A stretch of DNA of 64,000 nt from Alistipes sp. (GCA_017474235.1 JAFVIB010000001.1:47839-111838); one strand, 5' to 3'; shown: positions 34,810 to 43,583, numbered from the stretch's first letter. The notes: generated by a model from the letters alone, not told the origin. Numbers and translations are program-made.

Positions 34810-35643
34810 TTAGTCACGAGGAACAAGGTCATAGAATGAGCTAATCTCCATCTGATCAATAGCTTGTCTTACATTGAATCTCTTGGTCTGCTCCATATAG
34901 CCCGGGCGTGTAACTTTAACCTCAATCTGAACATCACGAGAGTTCTCGTATGTCAAACCGAGAATGTTGAATGAGCGAGTCTCCTCAAATGGCGTTGTGC
35001 CTAAATAGCTCTCGTTGGTGTTTTTTACCTGTGCCGGGATACTTGATACTACGCGCCAAAATACTCGCGCGCCGCGAGGCTCAGAGTCGAAATACCAACG
35101 AATAATTGTCTTCTCAAGTGCGCTTGCACCCGGAGCATCTCTGTTAACGATAACATTAGATTCTCCCATAGGAATTGTGGTGTCGATAGATGCCATATTA
35201 GGTGCAACTGTCATCTCTGCAAATACCCCTTCAGGGAAGATGTAATCAAGACCTAAAACCTGACCGTTGTAGTTCCACATTTTGTTTAGTGAGCCTGCTA
35301 AAGTTGGTTTAACCACTTTTTCGACAGTCTCATATCCCGTTTTTACGAATGTGAATTTTGTGGCAGACTTTTCAGCAATCTTCTTTAAACTTGCGGCAGA
35401 AAAGCTTGGGATATATGCGAGATGTTGATATTTTAACGGCACTTCAAATTGTAAAGGTGTTACTCCGATGTATTTATCATCCATATAGACTGTCGCTCCC
35501 GATGGATTACTTGATATAGAAACCAATTTGTGCGTTGGAGCCGGTTGAGCATTCTTTCTTAATGCATAGATAGAAGTAGTGCACGATGTCAATGCCAAAC
35601 ATAAAATGATGGCAGTTGTCAGATAGAATAAGTTTTTCTTCAT
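34810..35643 (-). CDS. PEGA-domain lipoprotein
   Basis: A 277-residue lipoprotein: MKKNLFYLTTAIILCLA, lipobox LALTSC with Cys at residue 21. A PEGA-like module (VSISSNPSGATVYMDDKYIGVTP) spans about 42-66, and a second, weaker one (YFDSEPRGARVFWR ... YLGTTPFEE) about 186-226. PEGA modules are found in surface proteins and may bind cell-wall or surface structures. Its upstream region holds a candidate structured RNA on the same strand. Function unknown. Confidence 0.75.
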   Translation of the reverse strand: MKKNLFYLTTAIILCLALTSCTTSIYALRKNAQPAPTHKLVSISSNPSGATVYMDDKYIGVTPLQFEVPLKYQHLAYIPSFSAASLKKIAEKSATKFTFVKTGYETVEKVVKPTLAGSLNKMWNYNGQVLGLDYIFPEGVFAEMTVAPNMASIDTTIPMGESNVIVNRDAPGASALEKTIIRWYFDSEPRGARVFWRVVSSIPAQVKNTNESYLGTTPFEETRSFNILGLTYENSRDVQIEVKVTRPGYMEQTKRFNVRQAIDQMEISSFYDLVPRD

Positions 35644-35704
35644 AATACAAGATATTTAAGTTAAACAATAAGTGTTATTGCCATTAGATAGCAACCGTTT
35701 AACT

Positions 35705-35896
35705 CAAAAAAAGAGAAGCGTGGGAAGTGCTTACTCTCAGAAGGGACGACCAAGTACCCATACACACATAAGCACAACTCACGCCATAAGACGAGAGCAT
35801 TTATTGTGCCTATTGCTTGTGTGTAAATTTTGGTCGTTTTACTGAGTAAAGCAATAGCCTAAATGCCATCTATAACCATTGCGTATTTCGCAATGA
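35705..35896 (-). ncRNA. Candidate structured RNA with complementary loops
   Basis: Lies between a minus-strand promoter (35902-35931) and a hairpin followed by a seven-T run (A run at 35706-35712). A 5' hairpin CATTGCG-TATTT-CGCAATG is at about 35878-35896. Hairpin 1 pairs 35810-35818 with 35849-35857. Hairpin 2 pairs 35718-35733 with 35769-35784. The loop of hairpin 1 contains TTGGTCGT (35830-35837) and TGTGTGT (35818-35824), complementary to ACGACCAA (35746-35753) and ACACACA (35762-35768) in the loop of hairpin 2. No ORF. It could be an independent RNA or an attenuator leader of the PEGA gene. Confidence 0.55.
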
Positions 35897-35901
35897 CACT
35901 A

Positions 35902-35931
35902 CAAAGATACAAATATTATTCAACAAACAAA
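35902..35931 (-). promoter_or_regulatory. Promoter of the candidate structured RNA
   Basis: Minus strand: TTTG (35931-35928), spacer of 18 bp, TATCTTTG (35909-35902). The first transcribed bases would form the CATTGCG/CGCAATG hairpin. Confidence 0.6.
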
Positions 35932-35966
35932 TAGAATTTACCTATTTTTTATGGGGCGGTATCTTC

Positions 35967-36206
35967 TCCGAGACGCCCTTGGTTGAAGAAGATATGCAAT
36001 ATCTTCAATGACCCGCTACCGTCAATTCTTCTCTGTACCGTACTCGAACGACCTCCGCAGTTGAGAGGAGACCGAAAATATTGTCAGACTTACCCGAAGG
36101 GTTTAGGATTTGAGAAACTACGGCTGAAGATTTATTTTCAAAGGCGATAGTTTCTCAAGTGCTAAAATTGCGTAGCAATTGTCTGATATTATATGCAGAC
36201 AAGTCA
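35967..36206. repeat. Tandem 240-bp unit 1 with four-way junction D1
   Basis: The first 84 bp (35967-36050) match 36207-36290 with one mismatch and contain GAAGATAT-GCA-ATATCTTC. Then come P1 TCAGAC/GTCTGA (36084, 36181), P2 ACCC-GAA-GGGT (36092-36102), P3 TTGAGAAACTA/TAGTTTCTCAA (36110, 36148) and P4 AATTGC-GTA-GCAATT (36166-36180). Confidence 0.75.
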
Positions 36207-36446
36207 TCCGAGACGCCCTTGGTTGAAGAAGATATGCAATATCTTCAACGACCCGCTACCGTCAATTCTTCTCTGTACCGTACTCGAACGGCGGCAGCAG
36301 TTGAGAGAAGACTGAGTGTGGCTGGCGCAACCGTAGGTTGGCGACATTTGAGAAGCAGAGCCTGAAAAGCTTGCTTTCAAAGGCTCAGAATCTCAATTGT
36401 TGCGTAATTGCGAAGCAATCGCCAGCTACAAAGAGGCTCTGCCGAG
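36207..36446. repeat. Tandem 240-bp unit 2 with four-way junction D2
   Basis: Second unit. P1 is TGTGGCTGGCG/CGCCAGCTACA (36317, 36420), P2 CAACC-GTA-GGTTG (36328-36340), P3 TTGAGA...TCTCAA (36348, 36391) with inner GAGCC/GGCTC and TGAAA/TTTCA, P4 ATTGC-GAA-GCAAT (36407-36419). P1 and P2 differ in sequence from unit 1 yet stay paired. Confidence 0.75.
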
Positions 36447-36479
36447 GCGCCACAAGCTGTCGAGTCCTATTTTGGACAT

Positions 36480-36511
36480 AAAAAAAGCGACTGTCTTAAT
36501 GACAATCGCTT
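36480..36511 (-). terminator. Terminator of tRNA-Leu(CAG)
   Basis: AAGCGACTGTC (36485-36495) pairs with GACAATCGCTT (36501-36511) with one mismatch. The A run at 36480-36486 is a T run on the transcribed strand. Confidence 0.75.
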
Positions 36512-36512
36512 G

Positions 36513-36593
36513 TGCCCAGAATAGGACTCGAACCTACACGTCTCTCAACACTCGCACCTGAAACGAGCGCGTCTACCATTTCGCCATCTGGGC
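36513..36593 (-). tRNA. tRNA-Leu (anticodon CAG)
   Basis: On the minus strand: acceptor GCCCAGA/TCTGGGC, D arm, anticodon stem CTCGT/GCGAG with loop TTCAGGT (anticodon CAG), variable arm and T arm with GTTCGAGTC, discriminator A. CCA is not encoded. A second leucine tRNA lies 1.8 kb away. Confidence 0.93.
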
Positions 36594-36603
36594 TTTGACG
36601 CTG

Positions 36604-36611
36604 CAAAGGTA
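36604..36611 (-). promoter_or_regulatory. -7 box of tRNA-Leu(CAG)
   Basis: TACCTTTG on the minus strand, identical to the -7 box of the other tRNA-Leu, 10 bp before the tRNA. The -33 box is weak. Confidence 0.6.
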
Positions 36612-36737
36612 GTAAAAAAATAGAATATCCAAGCATTTTTCAACTTATTTTTTGGAAACCACTGAATTAGAGTGTGAAAAACTCATTTTTTGTCTATTTG
36701 GAATATTATGTGGTAAATAGAATATTTTTGGCGCATA

Positions 36738-36782
36738 AAAACTTTGAAAACTTTTTTGTTTCCAAAGTTTTCTGTATATTTG
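36738..36782 (+). promoter_or_regulatory. Promoter and probable TetR operator of the efflux operon
   Basis: AAAACTTTGAAAAC (36738-36751) and GTTTCCAAAGTTTT (36758-36771) form an inverted repeat with 13 of 14 matches. TATATTTG (36775-36782) follows directly, so the palindrome covers the -33 region. This is the expected place for an autoregulatory TetR-type operator. Confidence 0.65.
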
Positions 36783-36806
36783 TGCCCTGAACTACCATTT
36801 ATATTT

Positions 36807-37445
36807 ATGACACAGCGCGAGAGGATTATTGAACAAGCTGCCAATATGTTTGCCGAGCAGGGGATAAAGTCTATCCGTATGGACGATATTGCCAAGGCTT
36901 TGGGTGTGTCGAAACGCACTCTGTATGAGTTGTTTGAGGATAAAGCGGAGTTGCTCTACCACTCTATCCGTTTTATGCAGAGACGCAGAATGACAACTAT
37001 TGAGGCGAAGATGAAGGAGAGCCGAGATACACTTGCCTATCTGTTTGAGAGCGTTTCGATGATGATGGACAATAAAGATTTGCACCGTCGTATTTCGAGC
37101 AATTTGCGTAAGTTTTATCCTGCGACATTTGAGCGTGTACGCAAGGAGGCAGAGGAGGATAGTGGCAAGATATTGTACTCATTGATAGAGCATTATATTG
37201 ACTGTGGTCTGATTGTTCCGACGGTTGATATTCGTCTTTCGGTAACAATTTTGTACTACACGGCAACAACACTTGTAACTACGGCGGACAATATGTCGCT
37301 ACCGGCAGGCGTTAGCCTTGAGGATGCGCTGAAATATACAATTATAAACTTCTTCCGAGGTATTGCCACAATTGAGGGTGTGCGACAGATAGATGAGTAC
37401 TTCTGCCGAAAGAAGCAACAGAGAGAGAATGACAATAATATATAA
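36807..37445 (+). CDS. TetR-family regulator of the efflux operon
   Basis: A 212-residue regulator from ATG 36807 (MTQRERIIEQAANMFAEQG). An ATG at 36744 lies in the operator and upstream of the -7 box, so it cannot be used by this promoter. The helix-turn-helix is SIRMDDIAKALGVSKRTLYELF (split about residues 22-43). The ligand domain is unremarkable. It is first in an operon with tolC-like, adaptor and RND genes, and probably represses them and itself through the palindrome upstream. Confidence 0.88.
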   Translation: MTQRERIIEQAANMFAEQGIKSIRMDDIAKALGVSKRTLYELFEDKAELLYHSIRFMQRRRMTTIEAKMKESRDTLAYLFESVSMMMDNKDLHRRISSNLRKFYPATFERVRKEAEEDSGKILYSLIEHYIDCGLIVPTVDIRLSVTILYYTATTLVTTADNMSLPAGVSLEDALKYTIINFFRGIATIEGVRQIDEYFCRKKQQRENDNNI

Positions 37446-37467
37446 AAGGTAATTAAACAGTTAAGTT

Positions 37468-38787
37468 ATGAGAAGGTTTTTATTGATGTTGGGTTTTGCA
37501 GTGGCAGCTCTGACAGTATCGGCTCAGGAGGAGAAGCTCGTTCTCTCGCTTGAGCAGGCGTTGGAGATAGCTTTGAGTGAGAACCCTACCATTAAGATTG
37601 CCGATCAGCAGATTGAGATTAAGCGTTATGCCAAGCAGGGCACATACGCAAGTCTCTATCCGCAGATTGATGCTACTGCGTCTTATCAGCGTGTGATTAA
37701 GAAGCAGACAATGAGTATGGACTTTGGTGGTCAGACTCAGACTATCAAGGTCGGTAGTGACAACTCGTTCAACGGCGGTATTGCATTGGGTATGCCTGTA
37801 GTAAATGCACAGCTTTGGGAGAGCCTGAAGGTGTCGGCTCTCGATGTTGAGCTTGCAGTGGAGCAGGCGCGCTCTTCGCGTATTGATATGGTTGAGCAGG
37901 TTACAAAGGCTTACTACGGAGTATTGCTTGCCAAGGAGTCGTACAACCTCTTTCAGCGAGTTTATGACAACGCTGTGAACAATAACGAGGTTGTAAAGAA
38001 GAGATTTGATGTAGGCTCGGTGTCGGAGTACGACCTGATTACATCTAATGTCTCTGTGCAGAATGCGCAGCCAAATATGATTGAGGCTGAATATACCGTT
38101 GTCCTTGCACTGTGGCAGCTTAAGGCGCTGCTGGGTATCGATTTGCAGCGCGATATTGATGTTACAGGCTCACTTATGGACTATGTGCATATAATGGATA
38201 GAGGCTACGATATTTCACAGCTCAGCCTTGAGAATAACAGCACCCTCAAGCAGCTCGATATGCAGGAGGATATGCTCAACCACGCACTGCGTATTACAAA
38301 GTTTGCCAATATCCCGTCACTCTCGCTCAATGCAGCATACCTCTATACTGCACTCGGCAATGACGGTAAGTTCTTCAAGAAGGAGGCGTGGAACCCATAC
38401 TCTTATGCCGGTTTGCAACTCAATATCCCGATTTTTGCGGGTAATAAGCGTCGTGCAGCTACCCGTGAGGCAAATCTGAACTTGCAGAACTTGCAGTTGC
38501 AGCGCGAGAATGTAGAGCGTCAGTTGCGTGTTGGTATTGTGCAGTATCTGAACAATATGCAGTCGAGCGTTAAGAAGTATCACGCATCGGCAGCAACTGT
38601 TGATCAGGCACAGCGCGGATACGATATTGCAGTTAAGCGTTACGATGTAGGTCGTGGTACGCTTGTGGATATCGACAACTCGCAGGTGGCACTTGTACAG
38701 GCAGAGATGAGCCGTAATCAGTCTGTTTATAACTTCCTGACAGCCAAGGTTTCGCTTGATAAGGTTTTGGGAGATTTTGATTTTTAG
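37468..38787 (+). CDS. TolC-like outer-membrane efflux protein
   Basis: A 439-residue TolC-family protein. Signal peptide MRRFLLMLGFAVAALTVSAQ. The first repeat begins LVLSLEQALEIALSENPTIKIADQQI; the second repeat ends 'RNQSVYNFLTAKVSLDKVLG'. Long alternating helices and beta segments fit the periplasmic tunnel and outer-membrane barrel. It exports substrates of the RND pump. 22 bp after the regulator gene. Confidence 0.9.
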   Translation: MRRFLLMLGFAVAALTVSAQEEKLVLSLEQALEIALSENPTIKIADQQIEIKRYAKQGTYASLYPQIDATASYQRVIKKQTMSMDFGGQTQTIKVGSDNSFNGGIALGMPVVNAQLWESLKVSALDVELAVEQARSSRIDMVEQVTKAYYGVLLAKESYNLFQRVYDNAVNNNEVVKKRFDVGSVSEYDLITSNVSVQNAQPNMIEAEYTVVLALWQLKALLGIDLQRDIDVTGSLMDYVHIMDRGYDISQLSLENNSTLKQLDMQEDMLNHALRITKFANIPSLSLNAAYLYTALGNDGKFFKKEAWNPYSYAGLQLNIPIFAGNKRRAATREANLNLQNLQLQRENVERQLRVGIVQYLNNMQSSVKKYHASAATVDQAQRGYDIAVKRYDVGRGTLVDIDNSQVALVQAEMSRNQSVYNFLTAKVSLDKVLGDFDF

Positions 38788-38809
38788 AATAGATAAAAAT
38801 ATAGATAAT

Positions 38810-39847
38810 ATGAAGAAGTTTTTAAGTGTACTGCTTGTCGTTTGTGCATTGACAGCAGTTTCTTGTGGCTCAAATAAGGGCGAGAAGAAGGCAGATGCTG
38901 AGGTTAAGGTCGAGGCTGAAGTTGAGGTTCATAATGTAGAGGTTGCCACTGTTGCAGCTCGTGAGGTTGTGCAGCAGGTGGTATTTACCGGCAATGTTGA
39001 GGCAGAGGTTGTTAATAATATCGCACCACAGGCTCCTCGTCGTATTAAGGAGATTCGTGTAGATGTTGGTGACCATGTAAAGAAGGGCGATCTGCTTGTA
39101 AGCCTTGAGAACTCGGCACTCGTGCAGGCTCAGGCTCAGATGAATAATGCAAAGATTGAGTACGACCGTACAGATGAGCTCTATAAGATTGGTGGAGCTT
39201 CAAAGTCTGAGTGGGATGCTCGCCGCCTTCAGTATGAGGTTGCAAAGTCATCATACGAGAACCTTTTGGAGAATACCACTCTTATCGCTCCGGTAGATGG
39301 TATCGTAACTGCTCGTAACTACGATAAGGGTGATATGGCAGGTGGTCTTCCTGTGCTTGTTGTTGAGCAGATTCGCCCTGTAAAGATTATGATTAACATC
39401 TCTGAGGGTCTGTTTGCAAAGGTACGCAAGGGTATGAAGGTATTTGTAACTCTTGAGGCTTATGGCGATGAGCAGTTTGCCGGTACTATCTCTCGTATCT
39501 ATCCAACTATCAACAATGCAACCCGCACATTCCAGGCAGAGGTTACTATCCCTAACCGCGACGAGCGTGTTCGTCCGGGAATGTTTGCCCGCGTAACACT
39601 TCCGTATGATAAGTTTGTTCGTGTAGTGGCTCCGGATCGCGCTGTAAATAAGCTTATGGGTAGCGGCGACCGCTATGTATATGTTCTTCAGGCAGACGGT
39701 ACAGTTCGCTATACAAATGTAGAGCTTGGTCGTCGTTTGGATACCGAGTGGGAGATTATTTCAGGTCTTGAGGATGGTCAGACCGTTGTTGTTAAGGGTC
39801 AGACAGCTCTTACAAATGGCTCAAAGGTTAATGTTGTAAACAAATAG
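38810..39847 (+). CDS. RND efflux periplasmic adaptor (membrane fusion) lipoprotein
   Basis: A 345-residue adaptor from ATG 38810. Lipoprotein signal MKKFLSVLLVVCALTAVSC with acylated Cys19. The lipoyl/barrel-sandwich halves (KEIRVDVGDHVKKGDLLVSL; APVDGIVTARNYDKGDMAGG) flank a short helical hairpin, followed by beta-barrel and membrane-proximal domains. It links the inner-membrane pump to the TolC-like channel. A start at 38756 would overlap the previous gene and precede the signal peptide. Confidence 0.9.
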   Translation: MKKFLSVLLVVCALTAVSCGSNKGEKKADAEVKVEAEVEVHNVEVATVAAREVVQQVVFTGNVEAEVVNNIAPQAPRRIKEIRVDVGDHVKKGDLLVSLENSALVQAQAQMNNAKIEYDRTDELYKIGGASKSEWDARRLQYEVAKSSYENLLENTTLIAPVDGIVTARNYDKGDMAGGLPVLVVEQIRPVKIMINISEGLFAKVRKGMKVFVTLEAYGDEQFAGTISRIYPTINNATRTFQAEVTIPNRDERVRPGMFARVTLPYDKFVRVVAPDRAVNKLMGSGDRYVYVLQADGTVRYTNVELGRRLDTEWEIISGLEDGQTVVVKGQTALTNGSKVNVVNK

Positions 39848-39857
39848 GGAATAGACA

Positions 39858-42800
39858 ATGAATATCTATAAGACAGCAGTCAATAACCCGATTACGACGA
39901 TACTCGTCTTTATCGCCGTTGCGCTGTTCGGTATCTTCTCGTTAGTAAAGTTGCCTATCGACTTTATGCCGCGAATCGATACACCATATATTATGGTAAT
40001 TACAGCCTATCCGGGTGCAAGTGCAGAGGATATTGAGGAGAATGTCTCCAAGCCTCTGGAGAACTCTCTCAACGGAGTTGAGAATCTGAAGCATATCTCT
40101 TCTCGTTCAAAGGAGAACATCTCTGTTGTATCTCTCCAGTTTGAGTACGGTACAGATAACGATGTTGCGACAAACGATGTTCGAGATAAGCTCGATATGG
40201 CAAAGAATAACCTCCCTGATGAGGTTAATAATCCGATTTTGTTCAAATTCTCTACCGATGAGATGCCGATTATGCTGCTCTCTGTTAAGGCAGAGGAGAG
40301 CTGGAGCGGACTCTATAAGATTATTGATGAGCAGGTTGCCACTCCGCTTGCGCGTGTAGGTGGTGTGGGTACTGTATCTGTGCAGGGTATTCCGGAGCGT
40401 CAGATTCAGGTATATTGCGACCCTTATAAGCTCGAGGCATACGGAGTTACAATTGAGGGTATTGCTCAGATTATCTCTGCTGAGAACCGCTCAATTCCTG
40501 CCGGTCAGATTGATATTGGCTCAAATACCTACTCTATGCGTGTGGACCACGAGTTCTCAGGCGTGGAGGAGCTTAAAAGACTTGTTATCAGCACTCGTGG
40601 TGGCGTGAATGTATATCTGGGTGATGTAGCAACTATTACCGATACAGAGCAGGAGCGCGCACAGGAGGTGTATAATAACGGCGAGCGTACAGGTCTGATG
40701 GTTATTCAGAAGCAGACCGGTGCAAATGCTGTGCAGATTTCTAAGGATGTAAGAAAGAATTTGGAGAAGATTATCCCTACACTGCCGTCAGATATCCGTA
40801 TCACTCCGGTAGTCGATACTGCGGATAATATTCTCGATACAGCCTCTTCGTTGGTTGATACCATTATGGTAACCTTCATTGTGGTTATGTTTGTGGTAAT
40901 GATGATGCTCGGACGCTGGCGTGCGATGTTTATCATTATCCTTACTATCCCAATCTCAATGCTCTCAGCACTGATTTATCTGCTCTTTACCGACCAGTCG
41001 CTCAATGTGGTTACAATGTCATCACTCTCTATCTCAATCGGTATGGTTGTGGATAATGCGATTGTGGTGTTGGAGAATATTACAAGCCATGTGGATAGAG
41101 GTTCGCGTGTAAAGCAGGCGGCAATCTTTGCAACCAAGGAGGTGGGTCTGTCAATCATCGCATCAACCCTTACTACCCTTGCTGTATTCTTGCCACTGAC
41201 AATGATTGAGGGTATGGCGGGTGTTATGTTTACTCCAATGGGTTGGATGGTAACTATTACTCTGACAGTCTCTATGGCAGCTGCGCTTACCTTTACTCCG
41301 GTACTTTGCTCGCTGATTATGAAGCAGAATCCTAAGAAGTCAAGCCTTCAGAAGTATGTCGATGGCGCAATGGGTTGGCTTGATAACATCTACGAGAAGG
41401 CTCTGCATTGGTGCGTAACACATCGTAAGACCTTCCTTGCAGGTGCGTTGGCTCTCTTTGTTGGTACTATCGTGCTTATTGCTCCGCAGGTTAAGACAGA
41501 GTTCTTCCCTATGCAGGATAATGGTCGTATTGCGGTGAAGATTAAGCTCCCTGTAGGTACTCGTCAGGAGATTACTCGAGACCTTGCTCTGCGTATCAGC
41601 GACCAGTTCCGTGAGAACTATCCGGAGATTACCGTGCTTAATGCCACTCTCGGTGTGCCTGATACAGATAACGCATTTGCATCTATTCAGGAGAATGGTA
41701 CACACTATATCTCATTCAACATCACCCTTCTCGATAAGACCGAGCGTGAGCGTAGCCTTGCAGAGATTGGAGACCTTATGCGTAAGGACTTGGATGGCTA
41801 CTCTGAGATTCGTACCTACGAGGTTGTCGAGACAGGTCAGGGTGGAGGTGCCGGTGGTCAGAGTAAGGTAGATATCGAGCTCTATGGCTACGATTTTGAC
41901 ACTACCGACCGTATTGCAGCCGAGATTAAGGAGAAGATGCTCGGCGTTGAGGGTTGTACCGAGGTTACAATCTCTCGTGAGGAGTACACCCCTGAGTATC
42001 AGGTAGTATTTGACCGTGAGAAGCTTTCAATGCACGGACTTAATGTTGCCACTGCCGGTACTTACCTGCGTAATAGAGTCAATGGAGCAACTGCCTCTTA
42101 CTTCCGTGAGGAGGGTGAGGAGTATGATATCCTTGTTCGTTACGACAAGCCGTTCCGTCAGTCTTTGGAGGAGATTGAGAATATCACACTCTACAATACA
42201 ACCAATGGTGCATCTGTAAAGATTCGCGATGTGGCAACCGTTGTAGAGAGTCAGGCTCCACCGACAATTGAGCGTAAAGACCGTTCTCGCTATGTCAAGA
42301 TTTCAGGTTCTGTGGGTCACGGCTACGCAATGTCTGATATTGTTGGCGGTACTGTGGCAGAGCTTAATAAGATGGACTTCCCTGCAGGTATCACTTGGCA
42401 GCTCGGTGGCTCGTATGAGGACCAGATGGATACCTTTATCGATATGGGTATGCTCTTGGTGCTGATGGTTATCCTCGTATTCGTGATTATGGCATCACAG
42501 TTTGAGTCGCTCAGTTATCCATTCGTAATTATGTTCTCACTGCCATTTGCTATTGTGGGTGTTATGCTGGGTCTGTGGATTTCAAATACAGCCCTCGGCG
42601 TTATGGGTCTGCTCGGTGTGCTGATGCTCGTTGGTATCGTAGTAAATAACGGTATCGTGCTTGTGGATTACACCCGACTGCTTATCGGTCGTAAGATGCC
42701 TATCATCGATGCCGTAGTTGCCGGTGGTCGCTCTCGTCTGCGCCCAATCTTGATGACTACACTCACTACCGTTTTGGGTATGGTCCCTATGGCTGTAGGT

Positions 42801-42965
42801 AACGGCGTGGGCTCGGAGATGTGGAACTCGCTGGGTATGGTAGTGGCTTGGGGTCTTTCGTTCTCGACCCTTGTAACCCTCTTCCTTATCCCTGTGCTCT
42901 TTACTTGGCTTGCTTTGCGTCAGGAGCGCAAGCAGGCTAAGAAACTTGCTAAACTTAATGCATAA
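39858..42965 (+). CDS. RND multidrug efflux permease
   Basis: A 1035-residue HAE-1-type RND transporter with twelve membrane segments and two large periplasmic loops. The start 'NPITTILVFIAVALFGIFSL' and 'AYPGASAEDIEENV' are typical. The TM4 proton relay reads GMVVDNAIVVLE: the first aspartate is present, and the second, Asp408 in AcrB, is Asn here, as in many non-proteobacterial members. It expels lipophilic compounds; the substrate is not defined by sequence. 10 bp after the adaptor gene. Confidence 0.92.
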   Translation: MNIYKTAVNNPITTILVFIAVALFGIFSLVKLPIDFMPRIDTPYIMVITAYPGASAEDIEENVSKPLENSLNGVENLKHISSRSKENISVVSLQFEYGTDNDVATNDVRDKLDMAKNNLPDEVNNPILFKFSTDEMPIMLLSVKAEESWSGLYKIIDEQVATPLARVGGVGTVSVQGIPERQIQVYCDPYKLEAYGVTIEGIAQIISAENRSIPAGQIDIGSNTYSMRVDHEFSGVEELKRLVISTRGGVNVYLGDVATITDTEQERAQEVYNNGERTGLMVIQKQTGANAVQISKDVRKNLEKIIPTLPSDIRITPVVDTADNILDTASSLVDTIMVTFIVVMFVVMMMLGRWRAMFIIILTIPISMLSALIYLLFTDQSLNVVTMSSLSISIGMVVDNAIVVLENITSHVDRGSRVKQAAIFATKEVGLSIIASTLTTLAVFLPLTMIEGMAGVMFTPMGWMVTITLTVSMAAALTFTPVLCSLIMKQNPKKSSLQKYVDGAMGWLDNIYEKALHWCVTHRKTFLAGALALFVGTIVLIAPQVKTEFFPMQDNGRIAVKIKLPVGTRQEITRDLALRISDQFRENYPEITVLNATLGVPDTDNAFASIQENGTHYISFNITLLDKTERERSLAEIGDLMRKDLDGYSEIRTYEVVETGQGGGAGGQSKVDIELYGYDFDTTDRIAAEIKEKMLGVEGCTEVTISREEYTPEYQVVFDREKLSMHGLNVATAGTYLRNRVNGATASYFREEGEEYDILVRYDKPFRQSLEEIENITLYNTTNGASVKIRDVATVVESQAPPTIERKDRSRYVKISGSVGHGYAMSDIVGGTVAELNKMDFPAGITWQLGGSYEDQMDTFIDMGMLLVLMVILVFVIMASQFESLSYPFVIMFSLPFAIVGVMLGLWISNTALGVMGLLGVLMLVGIVVNNGIVLVDYTRLLIGRKMPIIDAVVAGGRSRLRPILMTTLTTVLGMVPMAVGNGVGSEMWNSLGMVVAWGLSFSTLVTLFLIPVLFTWLALRQERKQAKKLAKLNA

Positions 42966-42971
42966 AACAGT

Positions 42972-43265
42972 ATGAAAGCTATATTTATATCTTGTAATCA
43001 GGCTCTGTACGATGAGGTGCAGCAGACAATGGAGCAACTCGGCGTCAGAGGCTATACCGCTTGGGAGGAGCTTATGGGCTCAGGTACTACAACCGGCGAG
43101 CCGCACCTCGGTAGCACCACTTGGCCCACAATGAACTCATCAATCCTCTCTATCGTTGAGGATGATAAGTACCAGCCTTTCATGGCTGCCCTAAAAACCA
43201 TTGACGACGCTAATCCGCATCTTGGGTTGCGTGCTTTCTGGTGGGAAGTAGGAGGCACCCTCTAA
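42972..43265 (+). CDS. PG0541-type transporter-associated protein
   Basis: A 97-residue protein starting 6 nt after the RND gene. It looks like the PG0541 family of small proteins found after RND pumps in Bacteroidota, which have a P-II-like ferredoxin fold (MKAIFISCNQALYDEVQQTM strand-helix start). A conserved-looking acidic/aromatic end (LRAFWWEVGG) is present. It may sense a ligand or regulate the pump. Function is not established. Confidence 0.75.
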   Translation: MKAIFISCNQALYDEVQQTMEQLGVRGYTAWEELMGSGTTTGEPHLGSTTWPTMNSSILSIVEDDKYQPFMAALKTIDDANPHLGLRAFWWEVGGTL

Positions 43266-43470
43266 TTTTGTTGTGATAACGCGGCTATCTACTGCCGCTA
43301 CCCTAAAAATCAGCAATGGGCAGTACGACAAGTACAGCCCTTCGCTTCTTTCAGTGCCGAGCCTTGTAACTACTACCTTCTAATCCCAAAATGAGTGCAA
43401 GAAAGTATCATAGTGCAAACTCTGACGATAAAATGGGTGTAAGCTATAATCGGAGTTTAGCGTAATTAGT
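43266..43470. repeat. Family B palindromic repeat, copy B3
   Basis: Begins TTTTGTTGTGA directly at the PG0541 stop, contains the CAATGGGCAGTAC...GTACAGCCCTTCG hairpin (43314-43344), and has two successive right ends (near 43390 and 43415-43440). The left and right outer arms do not match well, suggesting recombination between copies. Confidence 0.6.
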
Positions 43471-43564
43471 GGTAGATAGCGAAAATGTTGATAGCAACAG
43501 ACCTGCTAATTTGCACCTCGGAGCATAGGAGGTCAGATTTCTCTGCCCGCCTATGCGACCAAGT

Positions 43565-43583
43565 CCCCCTTTGCCAAAGGGGG
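43565..43583. repeat. Short GC-rich hairpin
   Basis: CCCCCTTT (43565-43572) and AAAGGGGG (43576-43583) pair perfectly around GCC, with a further TTAGGGGGA 3 bp downstream. It lies between B3 and A2, and has no T run. Confidence 0.5.

Noticed and set aside
36159-36365. A 68-residue frame across the tandem repeats
   Set aside because: It spans unit boundaries and follows no codon bias; it is a by-product of the repeats.
36744-36806. Extended N-terminus of the TetR regulator
   Set aside because: The upstream ATG lies within the operator before the -7 box, so it would not be transcribed from the evident promoter, and the added residues are not TetR-like.
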